Assembly (NCBI GenBank): GCA_910576325.1
Contig: CAJTIM010000029.1
Coordinates: forward strand, 1-47,620
Length of the DNA stretch: 47,620 nt
Direction of reading: 5' to 3'
Source of the DNA: Clostridia bacterium
GTDB taxonomy: Bacteria; Bacillota; Clostridia; Lachnospirales; Lachnospiraceae
Below the pieces are notes generated by a model, which did no database searches, was not told the origin of the DNA, and was given only the letters and a program-made list of their open reading frames with translations. Position 1 is the first letter of the stretch. Every line of letters starts with the position of its first letter. Position numbers and translations under genes: made by a program. Shown here piece by piece: positions 1-7,972 of this stretch.

Positions 1-48
1 AAAAAAATATATTCGGGACCAGTCAGAAGAGTCTCGGAAAGAAGAAAG

Positions 49-180
49 TGAGGGAGCCGCTTTTTAGCGGCAGCAAGTAATATAAGCTTGCGATACCCGC
101 CTTTCAGGCGAGCAGTAACAGAGCCCTTGGGGGCGTTTTTCAAACCCCCACTTGAAGTGGGGGTTGGTGATTAGTAGTAT
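49..180 (+). mobile_element. Probable right end of an IS200/IS605-like (TnpB) element, possibly with its guide RNA region
   Basis: The sequence holds several short hairpins (GCCGC/GCGGC near 56-70, GCCT/AGGC near 100-110) and ends in a perfect 11-bp inverted repeat, AACCCCCACTT (143-153) and AAGTGGGGGTT (155-165), around one base. Subterminal hairpins of this kind are the transposase recognition ends of IS200/IS605 elements, and in that family the segment between the tnpB stop and the right end encodes the structured omega (reRNA) guide RNA. Two open frames run in from the left edge and stop at 49-51 and 78-80, but too little protein is visible to identify TnpB. The family assignment is inference. 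A plain terminator is the alternative, though there is no T-run after the hairpin. Confidence 0.42.
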
Positions 181-181
181 T

Positions 182-326
182 TTGTACTTGCAGGATATTA
201 TGGAACTTTTAAACAGTGATATTTTTTATAATGCACAAATCGATTTGCAGGTATATGGTTCTGTGAGTGGAAATTGATTTTGTACAGGTGTATTGTAAGG
301 GATATTACGGAACGGGAATAGGAGGA
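182..326 (+). repeat. RBS-proximal hairpin repeat, copy R1 (divergent)
   Basis: The right arm, GGGATATTACGG followed by AACGGGAATAGGAGG, ends in the AGGAGG (320-325) that serves the sigma-factor gene. A weakly complementary left segment (GTGATATT, 216-223) precedes it. At 182-206 a second degenerate right arm is visible (TGTACTTGCAGGATATTATGG), closely matching the copy before the kinase gene at 18.75 kb. It is the most decayed of the copies. Confidence 0.5.
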
Positions 327-333
327 AAAGCAG

Positions 334-1185
334 TTGGAGAAAAAAACAAATGAAGAACTACAGGCACTGGCGGATAAGGCAACATCCGGGGACAGAGAGG
401 CTCTTGAATCCCTTGTTGTGGGCGTACAGGACATGGTGTTTAATTTATCCCTGCGGATGCTTGGAACCTTTGCGGATGCAGAGGATGCGGCACAGGACAT
501 TCTGCTGAAAATGATTACACATTTATCTTCTTTTCGGGGGGAAAGCGCGTTTACCACATGGGTTTTCCGCATTGCCGTGAATCATTTGAAGGATTATAAA
601 AAGCATATGTTTGCCCACGCGCCCTTAAGCTTCGAATTTTACGGCGAGGATATTAAAAATGGGAAAATACATGACATCCCTGATCTAACGCAGAATGTGG
701 AAAGAGACATTTTAGCGGAGGAATTGAAGCTGTCCTGTACCAATGTAATGCTGCAGTGTCTGGACACGGAGAGCAGATGTATTTTCATATTGGGAACCAT
801 GTTTAAGTTGGACAGCCGCATTGCCGGAGAGATCTTAGAAATGACGCCGGAAGCATATCGCCAGCGGTTATCCAGAATACGCAGGAAAATGGCGGATTTT
901 CTGCAGCAGTATTGCGGAGCATACGGCGGCGGAAGCTGCCGGTGCAAAGACAGGGTGAATTATGCAATCCAAAGCCACAGGCTGCATCCGCAGCAGTTAG
1001 ATTATGTGGAGGCCAATGAGATTTCTGTTAAAACCATGCTTGATGTGAAGCAGGCAATGGAGGAAATGGACGATTTGTCCCAGGATTTTTCCTTCTGCAA
1101 GGCTTATCAGTCGCCGGAGCAAATGAAGCGTCTTGTGCAGGAGCTTTTAGCTTCCGCACAGTTTTCAGTTATCAAAAATGCGTAA
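334..1185 (+). CDS. ECF-type RNA polymerase sigma factor
   Basis: The product is a 283-residue sigma-70 family factor expected to direct core RNA polymerase to a specific stress or signal regulon. Region sigma-2 is seen at about residues 28-95 (DMVFNLSLRMLG, AEDAAQDILLKM, FTTWVFRIAVNH). Region sigma-4 lies near 140-190, with a helix-turn-helix around EMTPEAYRQRLSRIRRKM. After this comes a roughly 90-residue tail with a Cys cluster (C-x7-CRC), as in longer ECF factors of gut Firmicutes. The start is TTG at 334, chosen because AGGAGG lies 8 bases upstream and no in-frame ATG fits. No anti-sigma gene is adjacent; the next gene follows after 15 bases and is probably co-transcribed. The target promoters cannot be inferred. 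Confidence 0.85.
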   Translation: MEKKTNEELQALADKATSGDREALESLVVGVQDMVFNLSLRMLGTFADAEDAAQDILLKMITHLSSFRGESAFTTWVFRIAVNHLKDYKKHMFAHAPLSFEFYGEDIKNGKIHDIPDLTQNVERDILAEELKLSCTNVMLQCLDTESRCIFILGTMFKLDSRIAGEILEMTPEAYRQRLSRIRRKMADFLQQYCGAYGGGSCRCKDRVNYAIQSHRLHPQQLDYVEANEISVKTMLDVKQAMEEMDDLSQDFSFCKAYQSPEQMKRLVQELLASAQFSVIKNA

Positions 1186-1200
1186 AGGAGATAGAAGATT

Positions 1201-1884
1201 ATGAATATGTCATTGATCGTAAATTATTTGTCAGAGCTGAGTATGAATAACGAACGGGAGTGGTATCATGCTCACAAGGAGGATTACAAAAAGGCAAATG
1301 CCGAGTTTGAAGCGTTATTGCAGGCTTTGATGCTTGAGATTGGGAACTTTGACAGCAGCATTTTGAACTATGCGCCGAAGGAGCTTACGTTTAAGCTTGT
1401 AAGGGATACCAGGTTCAGTCATGATAAATCTCCGTATAATCCTGCGTTTCGTGCTCATATTTCTTCCAAGGGGAAGCTGCCGGTGCCTGTGGGGTATTAT
1501 CTTATGATAAAGCCTGGTGATCAGTCTTTTTTGGGAGGCGGTTTGTTTGCCGATATGTTTAAGGATGCGACAAGGATGGTGCGGGATTATATTGCACAAA
1601 ATGGTGAGGAATGGGAAAGGGTGATTCATGAGCCGGAGTTTGAGAAGTATTTTACAGTGCGGGGGTCGGCGCTGAAAAATGTTCCTTCCGGGTATGAGAA
1701 AGAGCATCCGCAGGCGGAATTTCTGAAATTTAAGAGTTGGTATTTGGAATATCCGCTGAAGGATGAAGAGCTGGGGGATGCGGATGCGTTTCTTGCAAAG
1801 GCTGTGGAATGTTTTCGGATTATGAAACCTTTTAATGATTATCTTAATAAGGCGCTGGAGGGATTTCAGATGCCGACGAGGTAG
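1201..1884 (+). CDS. DUF2461 family protein
   Basis: The product has 227 residues over the full length of the DUF2461/TIGR02453 family, whose biochemical role is unknown. Family landmarks are the NNEREWYHAHKEDY segment near the N-terminus, the KLVRDTRFSHDKSPYNPAFR block around residue 65-85, and the GGGLF segment. The RBS AAAGGAG overlaps the stop of the sigma-factor gene, so the two are probably one transcript. The protein is cytoplasmic, with no signal peptide or membrane segment. The gene ends 8 bases before a giant palindrome that probably forms the 3' end of the transcript. Confidence 0.88.
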   Translation: MNMSLIVNYLSELSMNNEREWYHAHKEDYKKANAEFEALLQALMLEIGNFDSSILNYAPKELTFKLVRDTRFSHDKSPYNPAFRAHISSKGKLPVPVGYYLMIKPGDQSFLGGGLFADMFKDATRMVRDYIAQNGEEWERVIHEPEFEKYFTVRGSALKNVPSGYEKEHPQAEFLKFKSWYLEYPLKDEELGDADAFLAKAVECFRIMKPFNDYLNKALEGFQMPTR

Positions 1885-1891
1885 GGGGGGG

Positions 1892-2126
1892 GTAACCGTT
1901 CAGACGGGCTGTGGCGAAAGCCGCTCTCTGACTTTTCCATATCCTGTGTTCGGACGGTTCGCGTACACTTTGTCTGCTCTGGACGGACATTGCTTTTTTG
2001 ATTTTTTACCCAGTGCGGGGTGGGGCAATGTCCGTCCATATCAAACAAATTGTACGCGAACAGCCGGACACTGGATATAGGAAAAGCCAGAGAGCGGCTT
2101 TCGCCACAGCCCGTCTGAACGGTTAC
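1892..2126. repeat. Giant palindrome, copy A (235 bp)
   Basis: Left arm 1892-1993 pairs with right arm 2025-2126 without length change (every paired position sums to 4018), leaving a 31-base apex. The outer 39 bp are perfect. The core carries CTTTTCCATATCC and GGACGG on the left and GGACACTGGATAT and AACAGCC on the right, mismatched at the same places as in the other copies. It starts 8 bases after the DUF2461 stop codon. The apex has two T6 runs and a G-rich tract rather than the terminator seen in copies B and C. Confidence 0.95.
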
Positions 2127-2171
2127 TTGGGGACGGGAGGTGTTGCTGGTGGGAATTTTAGCTTTTATATT

Positions 2172-2196
2172 CTGGTATTCTAACCTGGTATTCTAA
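2172..2196 (+). repeat. Two 12-bp direct repeats
   Basis: CTGGTATTCTAA occurs at 2172-2183 and again at 2185-2196, separated by one base, between palindrome A and the next gene. They might be a regulator site or a small duplication; no function is evident. Confidence 0.6.
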
Positions 2197-2275
2197 TTGC
2201 TATTTCATCTTGCGGGTCAGTGGTCTTTCTGCTAGAATGATTTCAGAACTTTTCAATTATCGGGAATGTCATAGT

Positions 2276-2824
2276 ATGAAATTTGAAATATTACCAACTG
2301 AGCAGGCTGTCGCTTTGCGTAAAGCGTTTGTTCGTCGGTTTGTTGAGATAACAAGTGAGCATTATCAAAAACATATTGCAACTTTAAGCAAAGATATAGA
2401 CGGTTTCTGCTATGATGGATACTTATGGGATTGCTTACATGACAATAAAATGTGGGAAAAGGAATGTCGCATGGAAGATGCGGCTGCATTTTTGAGAGAT
2501 AAGAAAAACGTATTTTTTATGTGGGATTTATTCTCTAAAGAAAGACTGTCGGGCAAACGGTTTTCTTCAGAGTATCCCAAAGCCGCCGTCATAAGTATAG
2601 AAGGCAGTCTGCTCAGCCAAATAATTGTAGAGGAATGGAACAATGAGCACGATGCATGGACATCGGGTTTTCAATGTCAGGGTTTGTGGCTGCCGGAGGA
2701 TATATATTGCTTTGACGAAAGCGTGAGTTGGTATGCAATTTTTACACATGAAGGCTGGGATGGCTGGACAAATCCGGAATTGGACGAAGATGTTTACATC
2801 AGGGTTTGTTTTCTGAATACCTAA
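2276..2824 (+). CDS. Uncharacterised protein, possibly DUF4275-like
   Basis: The protein is about 182 residues, acidic and rich in aromatic residues, with no signal peptide or membrane segment. Recognisable blocks are GFCYDGYLWDCL in the first third, FFMWDLFSKERL in the middle, and CFDESVSWYAIFTHEGWDGW near the C-terminus. The layout (short LW motif, then a WY-x-IFTHE motif) resembles DUF4275 proteins, but the match is from memory and not firm. The ATG at 2276 was chosen because homologous-looking sequence starts there; upstream in-frame starts at 2210 or 2237 are possible and no strong RBS decides between them. It begins an AT-rich patch with two immunity-like genes, so an immunity role is conceivable but unproven. 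Confidence 0.6.
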   Translation: MKFEILPTEQAVALRKAFVRRFVEITSEHYQKHIATLSKDIDGFCYDGYLWDCLHDNKMWEKECRMEDAAAFLRDKKNVFFMWDLFSKERLSGKRFSSEYPKAAVISIEGSLLSQIIVEEWNNEHDAWTSGFQCQGLWLPEDIYCFDESVSWYAIFTHEGWDGWTNPELDEDVYIRVCFLNT

Positions 2825-2885
2825 ACCCGGCTCTTTGGGACAAAGTGCCCGTTATCTTTGATAGGGTAACTACTTTTCAGCGGAT

Positions 2886-3078
2886 TTAATGATGCAGCTC
2901 ATGATAAATGTTTTTAGCACAGTCCATAAATATATCCGGTGAGTTATTGTCATTAAATTGCTTGTTAAATACTTCTGCGATTATCCGTGCGATTTCCTGC
3001 ATAGTTAAGGACCTCTTATTGCTGTCTATTCCCTCACCTTTTGGACTTTGGCCATACTGCGCAAAAAAACAACCCTAT
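2886..3078 (-). pseudogene. Fragment of an unidentified protein on the minus strand
   Basis: An open minus-strand frame from about 3078 down to a TAA at 2886 reads into an ordered, protein-like sequence with blocks CFFAQYGQSPKGEG, TMQEIARIIAEVF and DIFMDCAKNIYHELHH. No start codon with an RBS precedes it and a stop lies just upstream, so it looks like the C-terminal remnant of a decayed gene. An ATG at 3002 could begin a 38-residue peptide, but without a good RBS. The family is not recognised. Confidence 0.35.
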
Positions 3079-3175
3079 TTTCAAGGGCGACTTTCAGCGT
3101 AATGTGATAGTTTCAAACTGCTTTCTTGTATTTTTAGAGAAATAATACGGTAAGCCATTAAGGGAGTAAGTGTAT

Positions 3176-3577
3176 ATGAATAATCAAATTAAATATGAGG
3201 CCATTAAAGATGCCGTAGAATATGGATATAAAGAGTATATGAATGAGGAAAATCTGAATATATGCCAAGCGACCGCTAAAATATTAGAAGAAGATTGGAG
3301 AGAAGTGAATCATAGTATATTTACTAAAGCAAGCTATTTTCTTAATATAGCTATAATGTGTATTGAAATGGGTGAAATTGCTGATTTTATTTTTGAGAAG
3401 CTAGACAGTATTATAATTGAAGGATTTCAAAATATAGATAGAGTTGATAAATTGTTATATGAAAATGATTTAAAGAAATATAATATGCTAAGAGATACTA
3501 AAAAATATGCTGTTATTGAAACTTCATTTTCCACCAAATTAAGAGTGGATTATTTATTGAATTTAAAAGACGCTTAA
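3176..3577 (+). CDS. Small acidic immunity-like protein
   Basis: The product is 133 residues, predominantly helical, very AT-rich in codon use (GC clearly below neighbours), with no signal peptide. The N-terminal KYEAIKDAVEYGYKEYMNEE block and the IFTKASYFLNIAIMCIEMGEI segment resemble small immunity proteins of polymorphic toxin systems (Imm47-like in my judgement), which bind a cognate toxin in the cytoplasm. GGGAG lies upstream and serves either the GTG at 3170 or the ATG at 3176. A SUKH-type immunity gene follows after 34 bases. No toxin gene is present in the window, so it would be an orphan. Composition suggests horizontal acquisition. Confidence 0.5.
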   Translation: MNNQIKYEAIKDAVEYGYKEYMNEENLNICQATAKILEEDWREVNHSIFTKASYFLNIAIMCIEMGEIADFIFEKLDSIIIEGFQNIDRVDKLLYENDLKKYNMLRDTKKYAVIETSFSTKLRVDYLLNLKDA

Positions 3578-3611
3578 ATAATATTCACAATATTAAAAGG
3601 AGATTACTGAA

Positions 3612-4064
3612 ATGTGGAAAATAAAGCTGGAAGAATTGATTCAACAAAAAAGATTATTTGGAGAAAACGTGAATATTGGAGCAACAGAGCAAAAAATACA
3701 TTTATTTATTAAGACTGTAAAAGATGAGCTGAATATAGATTTGCCAAATGAATATATAGAAGTTTTGAGAATTATAAATGGCATGGAATTTAACGGATTT
3801 ATTTTATACGGAATAGATCAGAGGCTGTTAGATGAACAACAGAATGAAAAAATTTATGGATTGATTGAATATAATAAGCTATGGTATGAAAACGAGTGGA
3901 ACAAACAATACATTTTTTTGGGTGAAAGCAATATTAGTTGGTATGTTTATGATCTGACAGCACATAAATTTTGTGAATTAGATAATCCGTCCGGCACAGA
4001 AATGGAAAAATTTAACAACCTAGACCATATGGTTGAAAAGCTATTAATTGATGCATTGGAATAG
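3612..4064 (+). CDS. YrhA/SMI1-KNR4 (SUKH) family protein
   Basis: The product is 150 residues and matches the SUKH fold used by many immunity proteins. Features are an N-terminal helix followed by ELNIDLPNEYIEVLRIINGMEFNG, then FILYGID, and a C-terminal FLGESNISWYVYDL motif typical of the YrhA subgroup. AAAGGAG (3597-3603) precedes the ATG. Family members neutralise diverse toxin domains, so the target cannot be inferred. It is AT-rich like its upstream neighbour, forming a two-gene immunity cassette without a toxin. Confidence 0.72.
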   Translation: MWKIKLEELIQQKRLFGENVNIGATEQKIHLFIKTVKDELNIDLPNEYIEVLRIINGMEFNGFILYGIDQRLLDEQQNEKIYGLIEYNKLWYENEWNKQYIFLGESNISWYVYDLTAHKFCELDNPSGTEMEKFNNLDHMVEKLLIDALE

Positions 4065-4290
4065 GTATAAAGTTTGTAAAGTGCATAGCAAGTCAGTTAA
4101 AAAACGGCCGAGTTGTTTCCCGGAGAATTGTCCGTGACAAAGCACTAATGAAGTTGTTCATCCTTGCAATGCACAAATCAGCTAATAGGCATATGCACTT
4201 GTGACAGAAAATTAACTTTGTAAAGATACATTTAAAAGGAAAAATTATAAAAAGGAAAATTTACAGAAATGAATATCGGGAGATCAGGTT

Positions 4291-4866
4291 ATGAGTGAAG
4301 TAGAAATCAGAACAGCGAGCCTCAGGGACGCAAAAGCTCTTTTACATATCTACGAATATTATGTAAAAAATACCGCCATTTCCTTTGAATATGAAGTGCC
4401 AACCATAGAGGAATTTAAAAGGCGGATGACCAATACCTTAAAAAAATACCCATATCTTACCGCAGTCAAAGACAATGAGATCCTAGGCTACGCATACGCC
4501 GGCCCCTTTGTGGGACGAGCAGCTTATGACTGGTCGGCAGAGCTAACCATCTATCTGTCCCCAAAGAAAAGAAAACAAGGAATCGGAAAAAAGCTATATA
4601 AGGCACTGGAGGAAGCCCTGGCTGAAAGCGGCATCCAAAATCTCTATGCCTGCATCGGCTATCCGGAAGTCCCCGACGAATACCTGACAAAAAACAGCGC
4701 AGAGTTTCATGAACATTTAGGCTATACAAAGGCAGGACAATTCCACAAATGCGGTTACAAATTCGGCCGCTGGTACGACATGATCTGGATGGAAAAACTC
4801 ATCGGAGATCACAAAGCCGCCCCACAGCTCCAGCATCCTCAACCAGCATTTTCAAAAGACACATAA
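4291..4866 (+). CDS. GNAT N-acetyltransferase, phosphinothricin acetyltransferase-like
   Basis: The product has 191 residues with the GNAT fold: it transfers acetyl from acetyl-CoA to an amine. The opening (VEIRTASLRDAKALLHIYEYYV, then SFEYEVPTIEEF) is characteristic of the PAT/Bar-like subgroup, and the acetyl-CoA loop is seen as LSPKKRKQGIGKKLY near residue 95. The C-terminal GYKFGRWYDMIWMEK block also matches that subgroup. About 20 residues after it look like a non-conserved extension. The actual substrate may be an amino acid or analogue; the subgroup name alone does not prove herbicide detoxification. The preceding 226 bases hold no gene. Confidence 0.85.
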   Translation: MSEVEIRTASLRDAKALLHIYEYYVKNTAISFEYEVPTIEEFKRRMTNTLKKYPYLTAVKDNEILGYAYAGPFVGRAAYDWSAELTIYLSPKKRKQGIGKKLYKALEEALAESGIQNLYACIGYPEVPDEYLTKNSAEFHEHLGYTKAGQFHKCGYKFGRWYDMIWMEKLIGDHKAAPQLQHPQPAFSKDT

Positions 4867-5083
4867 AAGCTTACAATACAGACAACTGAGCGGCGGAGGG
4901 GAGGAGGGCCGCCCCGATCAGGGGTGGAGGTTCCTGCCCGCAGCCTACACAGTTTCCCGAATAAGCCGTCATGTAACAAGACGCCCCTGCCAAGAAAGAA
5001 AAACAAACCTAAAAAAGCCAAACAATACCCAGCAATCAATATACCCAACTGCATCACAGACAGAATCAAAAGGAGAACAAACT

Positions 5084-5494
5084 ATGTGGACATGCCCGAA
5101 ATGCGGCCGCAGCTTCAAAAATCAAAATCAAGATCACTACTGCGGAAAAGCCCCGGAAACCATTGATGAATACATCACATCACAGCCCGAGGAAGCACAA
5201 CCATATCTAAACCAGGTAAGAGAAGCCATACGTGCAGCGCTGCCCGAAGCCCAGGAGCGCATTTCCTGGAGTATGCCCACCTACTGGAAAGGCCGCAACA
5301 TCATCCACTTTGCAGGCTTTAAAAAGCACATCGGCCTGTACCCGGGACCGGAGGCTGTCATAGAATTTGCAGAACAGCTAAAAGAATATAAAACCAGTAA
5401 GGGTACTATCCAATTGCCATTAAACAAACCCCTGCCCCTTAAGCTGATTGCAGAGATAGCCCACTGGTGCGATACAACAGGCAACCACCCATAA
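5084..5494 (+). CDS. DUF1801 (YdhG-like) protein with N-terminal zinc-finger segment
   Basis: The product is 136 residues. Residues 1-22 hold a C-x2-C ... H-x-C arrangement (CPKCGRSF then HYCG) resembling a small zinc ribbon. Residues 25-130 are a DUF1801 domain (IDEYITSQPEEAQPYL, MPTYWKGRNIIHFAGFKKHIG, IQLPLNKPLP). DUF1801 proteins of the YdhG group have been proposed as iron-binding chaperones, but the role is not settled. RBS AAAGGAG lies upstream. The 217 bases before it hold a GGCGG/CCGCC hairpin near 4890-4910 and no gene. Confidence 0.82.
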   Translation: MWTCPKCGRSFKNQNQDHYCGKAPETIDEYITSQPEEAQPYLNQVREAIRAALPEAQERISWSMPTYWKGRNIIHFAGFKKHIGLYPGPEAVIEFAEQLKEYKTSKGTIQLPLNKPLPLKLIAEIAHWCDTTGNHP

Positions 5495-5531
5495 AATAAA
5501 AGAAAGACTACTTTTGCCGGGGAGATGGAAG

Positions 5532-6302
5532 ATGAAAAAAAGAATACATGCGGCAGTAATATTTCTCACTGCGCTGACAGCAATCAGCGTGACATTGGCA
5601 GCTTTCATTTACAATGGCTATTTCCATATAAACGGAAGAGCAGCAAAAAAATATTCCATAAAAGGAGTAGACGTATCCCACTACCAAGGCGATATTGACT
5701 GGCAGATTCTTTCCGGCGAAGATATTCATTTTGCCTATATAAAAGCTACTGAAGGAAGCTCCCATACGGACGAAAAATTTGCATACAATTATGCGGAATC
5801 CCAAAAGACAGAGCTTAAGATAGGAGCCTACCATTTTTTCAGCTTTGACAGCCCGGGAATCTCACAGGCAGAACATTTTATCCGCACCGTGGAGCCATTT
5901 AAAGGAATGCTGCCCCCCGCAGTGGACGTAGAGTTTTATGGAGATAAAAAGAAAAATCCCCCAAAAGCTGAGAACGTGGAAACAGAACTTCGTGCGTATC
6001 TGAATCAGGTAGAACAAGCCTTTGGCACGAAACCTGTAATTTACGCCACAATGGAGGCATGGGAGCTGTACATCAAGGGAAGGTTTGACGAATACCCCCT
6101 GTGGATTCGGAACATCTTAAGAGAGCCGGCCTTACAACCCGCAGCAGAGGGCGGACAGGAACAGAGCTGGACCTTTTGGCAGTACACAGACAGAGGAAGG
6201 CTTAATGGATATTCGGGGGAGGAAACATTTATTGATTTGAATGTGTTTTGCGGAAGTGAAGAAGAGTGGCAGCAGCGGATTTTCCCTATTATATCAGAAT
6301 AA
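5532..6302 (+). CDS. GH25 family lysozyme, membrane-anchored or secreted
   Basis: The product is about 256 residues. An N-terminal basic segment and hydrophobic helix (AAVIFLTALTAISVTLAAF) act as signal or anchor. The glycoside hydrolase 25 domain follows: KGVDVSHYQGDIDW, FAYIKATEGSS, GAYHFFSFDSPG, the catalytic-strand motif AVDVEFYG, and WTFWQYTDRG near the end. GH25 enzymes cleave the beta-1,4 bond of peptidoglycan. The start is ATG 5532 with GGGGAG upstream; a TTG at 5514 is open but less likely. The lack of cell-wall repeats suggests a housekeeping or remodelling enzyme rather than a phage endolysin. Confidence 0.9.
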   Translation: MKKRIHAAVIFLTALTAISVTLAAFIYNGYFHINGRAAKKYSIKGVDVSHYQGDIDWQILSGEDIHFAYIKATEGSSHTDEKFAYNYAESQKTELKIGAYHFFSFDSPGISQAEHFIRTVEPFKGMLPPAVDVEFYGDKKKNPPKAENVETELRAYLNQVEQAFGTKPVIYATMEAWELYIKGRFDEYPLWIRNILREPALQPAAEGGQEQSWTFWQYTDRGRLNGYSGEETFIDLNVFCGSEEEWQQRIFPIISE

Positions 6303-6405
6303 TTCAAATACACAGCCGGAACAACACTCTCAGGAAAGACCATAAGCCATGAAAAAAGCATCGGACGTCCGTTCGGTAAAAAACAAAGAAGATGAGGTAT
6401 CAGAT

Positions 6406-6831
6406 ATGATAGATTTAAAAGATAAGACTTTTTGTCCAACACTGGAGGAAATTGCGGAGGTAATTCGGAATCCTCTGTTTGAAAAATTTTGCTCCGAAAT
6501 AAAAGAGTCCTATGGTGTAAGCGAAAAAATTGAATACAGCTGCTGTAGCATGGAACCCGGGTGGAATGTGAAATTTAAAAAATCAGGAAGGGCGCTGTGC
6601 ACCGTTTACCCGCGGGAAGCCTATTTCACCGTAATGGTTGTAGTGGGGCGCAGGGAAAAGGAGGCTGTGGAAGCTAAGCTCCCAGACAGCAGCGTCAAAA
6701 TACGGGAGATTTACCATCAAACGCAGGAAGGAAACGGGCAGAGATGGCTTATGATAGACCTAGAGGACCCGGATGACAGCTACAAGGATGTGCTCCGCCT
6801 TATTAAAATCAGGAGCGGGAAAGTAAGCTGA
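6406..6831 (+). CDS. DUF3788 family protein
   Basis: The product is 141 residues, matching DUF3788 over its length (PTLEEIAEVI near the start, KIEYSCCSMEPGWNVKFKKSGRALCTVYP in the middle, YFTVMVVVGRREK after it). Members are small cytoplasmic proteins of unknown function. ATG 6406 is preferred because GAGG lies 8 bases upstream; an in-frame ATG at 6349 has no RBS. It sits in a run of single, loosely spaced plus-strand genes. Confidence 0.82.
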   Translation: MIDLKDKTFCPTLEEIAEVIRNPLFEKFCSEIKESYGVSEKIEYSCCSMEPGWNVKFKKSGRALCTVYPREAYFTVMVVVGRREKEAVEAKLPDSSVKIREIYHQTQEGNGQRWLMIDLEDPDDSYKDVLRLIKIRSGKVS

Positions 6832-6874
6832 GGCCGTTTTATGGAAAAAGAAAGAGAAAAGAGGAGAGGTCAAA

Positions 6875-7309
6875 ATGATAAGGAGACTGCTAAATGAGGA
6901 CGTAGACGAGGTGGCGGAGATCTGGCTGGATACCAATCTGAAAGCCCATCATTTTATCGCCCCTCAATATTGGAAAGAGAATTTTAAAGCAGTAAAAGAA
7001 CAGCTTTCCCAGGCTGAAGTATATGTTTGGGAAGATGAGCATACGAAGGAGATCAAAGGTTTTGTGGGGCTGAGTGATGATTACATTGCCGGAATTTTTG
7101 TCCGAAGCGGCGCCCAGTCCTGCGGAATCGGCAAAATGCTGACGGACTATGCAAAGAGCACCCGGGAGCAGCTCATGTTAAGTGTATATCAAAAGAATCC
7201 GAAAGCCGTGAAATTCTATCAAAGGGAAGGCTTTCATAAACAAAGAGAATGTATGGACGAAAATACGGGTGAAAAAGAATATGTGATGCTTTGGAGCAGA
7301 AGCAAATAG
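6875..7309 (+). CDS. GNAT N-acetyltransferase
   Basis: The product is 144 residues and a complete GNAT domain. It shows an N-terminal RRLLNEDVDEVAEIWLDTNL segment, the GFVGLSDDYIAGIFVRS beta strands, an acetyl-CoA loop SCGIGKMLTDYAK, and the closing NPKAVKFYQREGF motif that places the substrate-side strand. It resembles YjaB-type acetyltransferases; the substrate is unknown. RBS GAGGAGAGG lies just upstream. A decayed beta-lactamase gene follows. Confidence 0.87.
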   Translation: MIRRLLNEDVDEVAEIWLDTNLKAHHFIAPQYWKENFKAVKEQLSQAEVYVWEDEHTKEIKGFVGLSDDYIAGIFVRSGAQSCGIGKMLTDYAKSTREQLMLSVYQKNPKAVKFYQREGFHKQRECMDENTGEKEYVMLWSRSK

Positions 7310-7364
7310 TTTCCATGCTTTCTGCACTTGGTCCGTAACCCGCAAGAAAAAAGAAAGAGAAGAA

Positions 7365-7869
7365 ATGTTAATGAAAAAAATAATTTGCCTGGCGGTCTTA
7401 TCTCTCTGTATACTGACCGGCTGTTCCGAAAGAGGTTCAAAAGGGAAAGAGAATATGGAAAACGAAGCGCCGTTTCAAGAACCAGCAGAAGAACCATTAG
7501 AGACCTTGGCCGGGAACCTGCCGGAGAATTCCGGAAAACAGCCGGTTTCGGGGCCAAACATCGTACTGGCAGACTGGTCGGAGTATTTTGACGGTATAAA
7601 CGGGGCGGCGGTTCTTTACGACCCGTCTGACAAAGAGTATCGGATCTACAATCAGGAGCTGGCGCAGACCCGAAGATCCCCATGCTCCACCTTTAAGATT
7701 GTTTCTTCTTTGATTGCTCTGGAAAACGGAATTCTGGATCCAGAAGCCTCCACCCGCGAATGGAGCGGCTCCCGCCATCTAGGGAAAAACCGGGATGGGC
7801 AAGGCGGAGGGAACGGTTGTGGATGCCTGGTATACGGGATTTGCGGAAAATGGTGTCGGATTTTTATGA
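7365..7869 (+). pseudogene. Class D beta-lactamase, internally deleted and frameshifted
   Basis: The N-terminus is a lipoprotein signal (ICLAVLSLCILTGC). A class D beta-lactamase start follows: ADWSEYFDGINGAAVLYDP, then the active-site serine motif STFK within SPCSTFKIVSSLIALENG, up to REWSG. At that point roughly 100 expected codons, including the S-x-V and YGN regions, are missing. The sequence resumes in another frame with the KTG box (GKTGMGKAEGTVVDAWYTGFAENG, 7781-7857, with TAG just before it) and stops at 7867-7869. The original frame runs on as nonsense to 7898. The deletion removes catalytic residues, so no functional enzyme is expected. Confidence 0.85.
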
Positions 7870-7892
7870 GGATTGACGGGCCTTATTGCGGC

Positions 7893-7921
7893 TTGTAATA
7901 TAAAAAGAAATTCGTTATACT
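7893..7921 (+). promoter_or_regulatory. Promoter for the YoaK-like gene
   Basis: TTGTAA (7893-7898), a 17-base spacer, then TATACT (7916-7921), about 50 bases before the start codon. Confidence 0.65.
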
Positions 7922-7972
7922 GGAAAAATGATGAGAGACATTTAATAGTTTACATAAAAAGGAGCGCGGACT

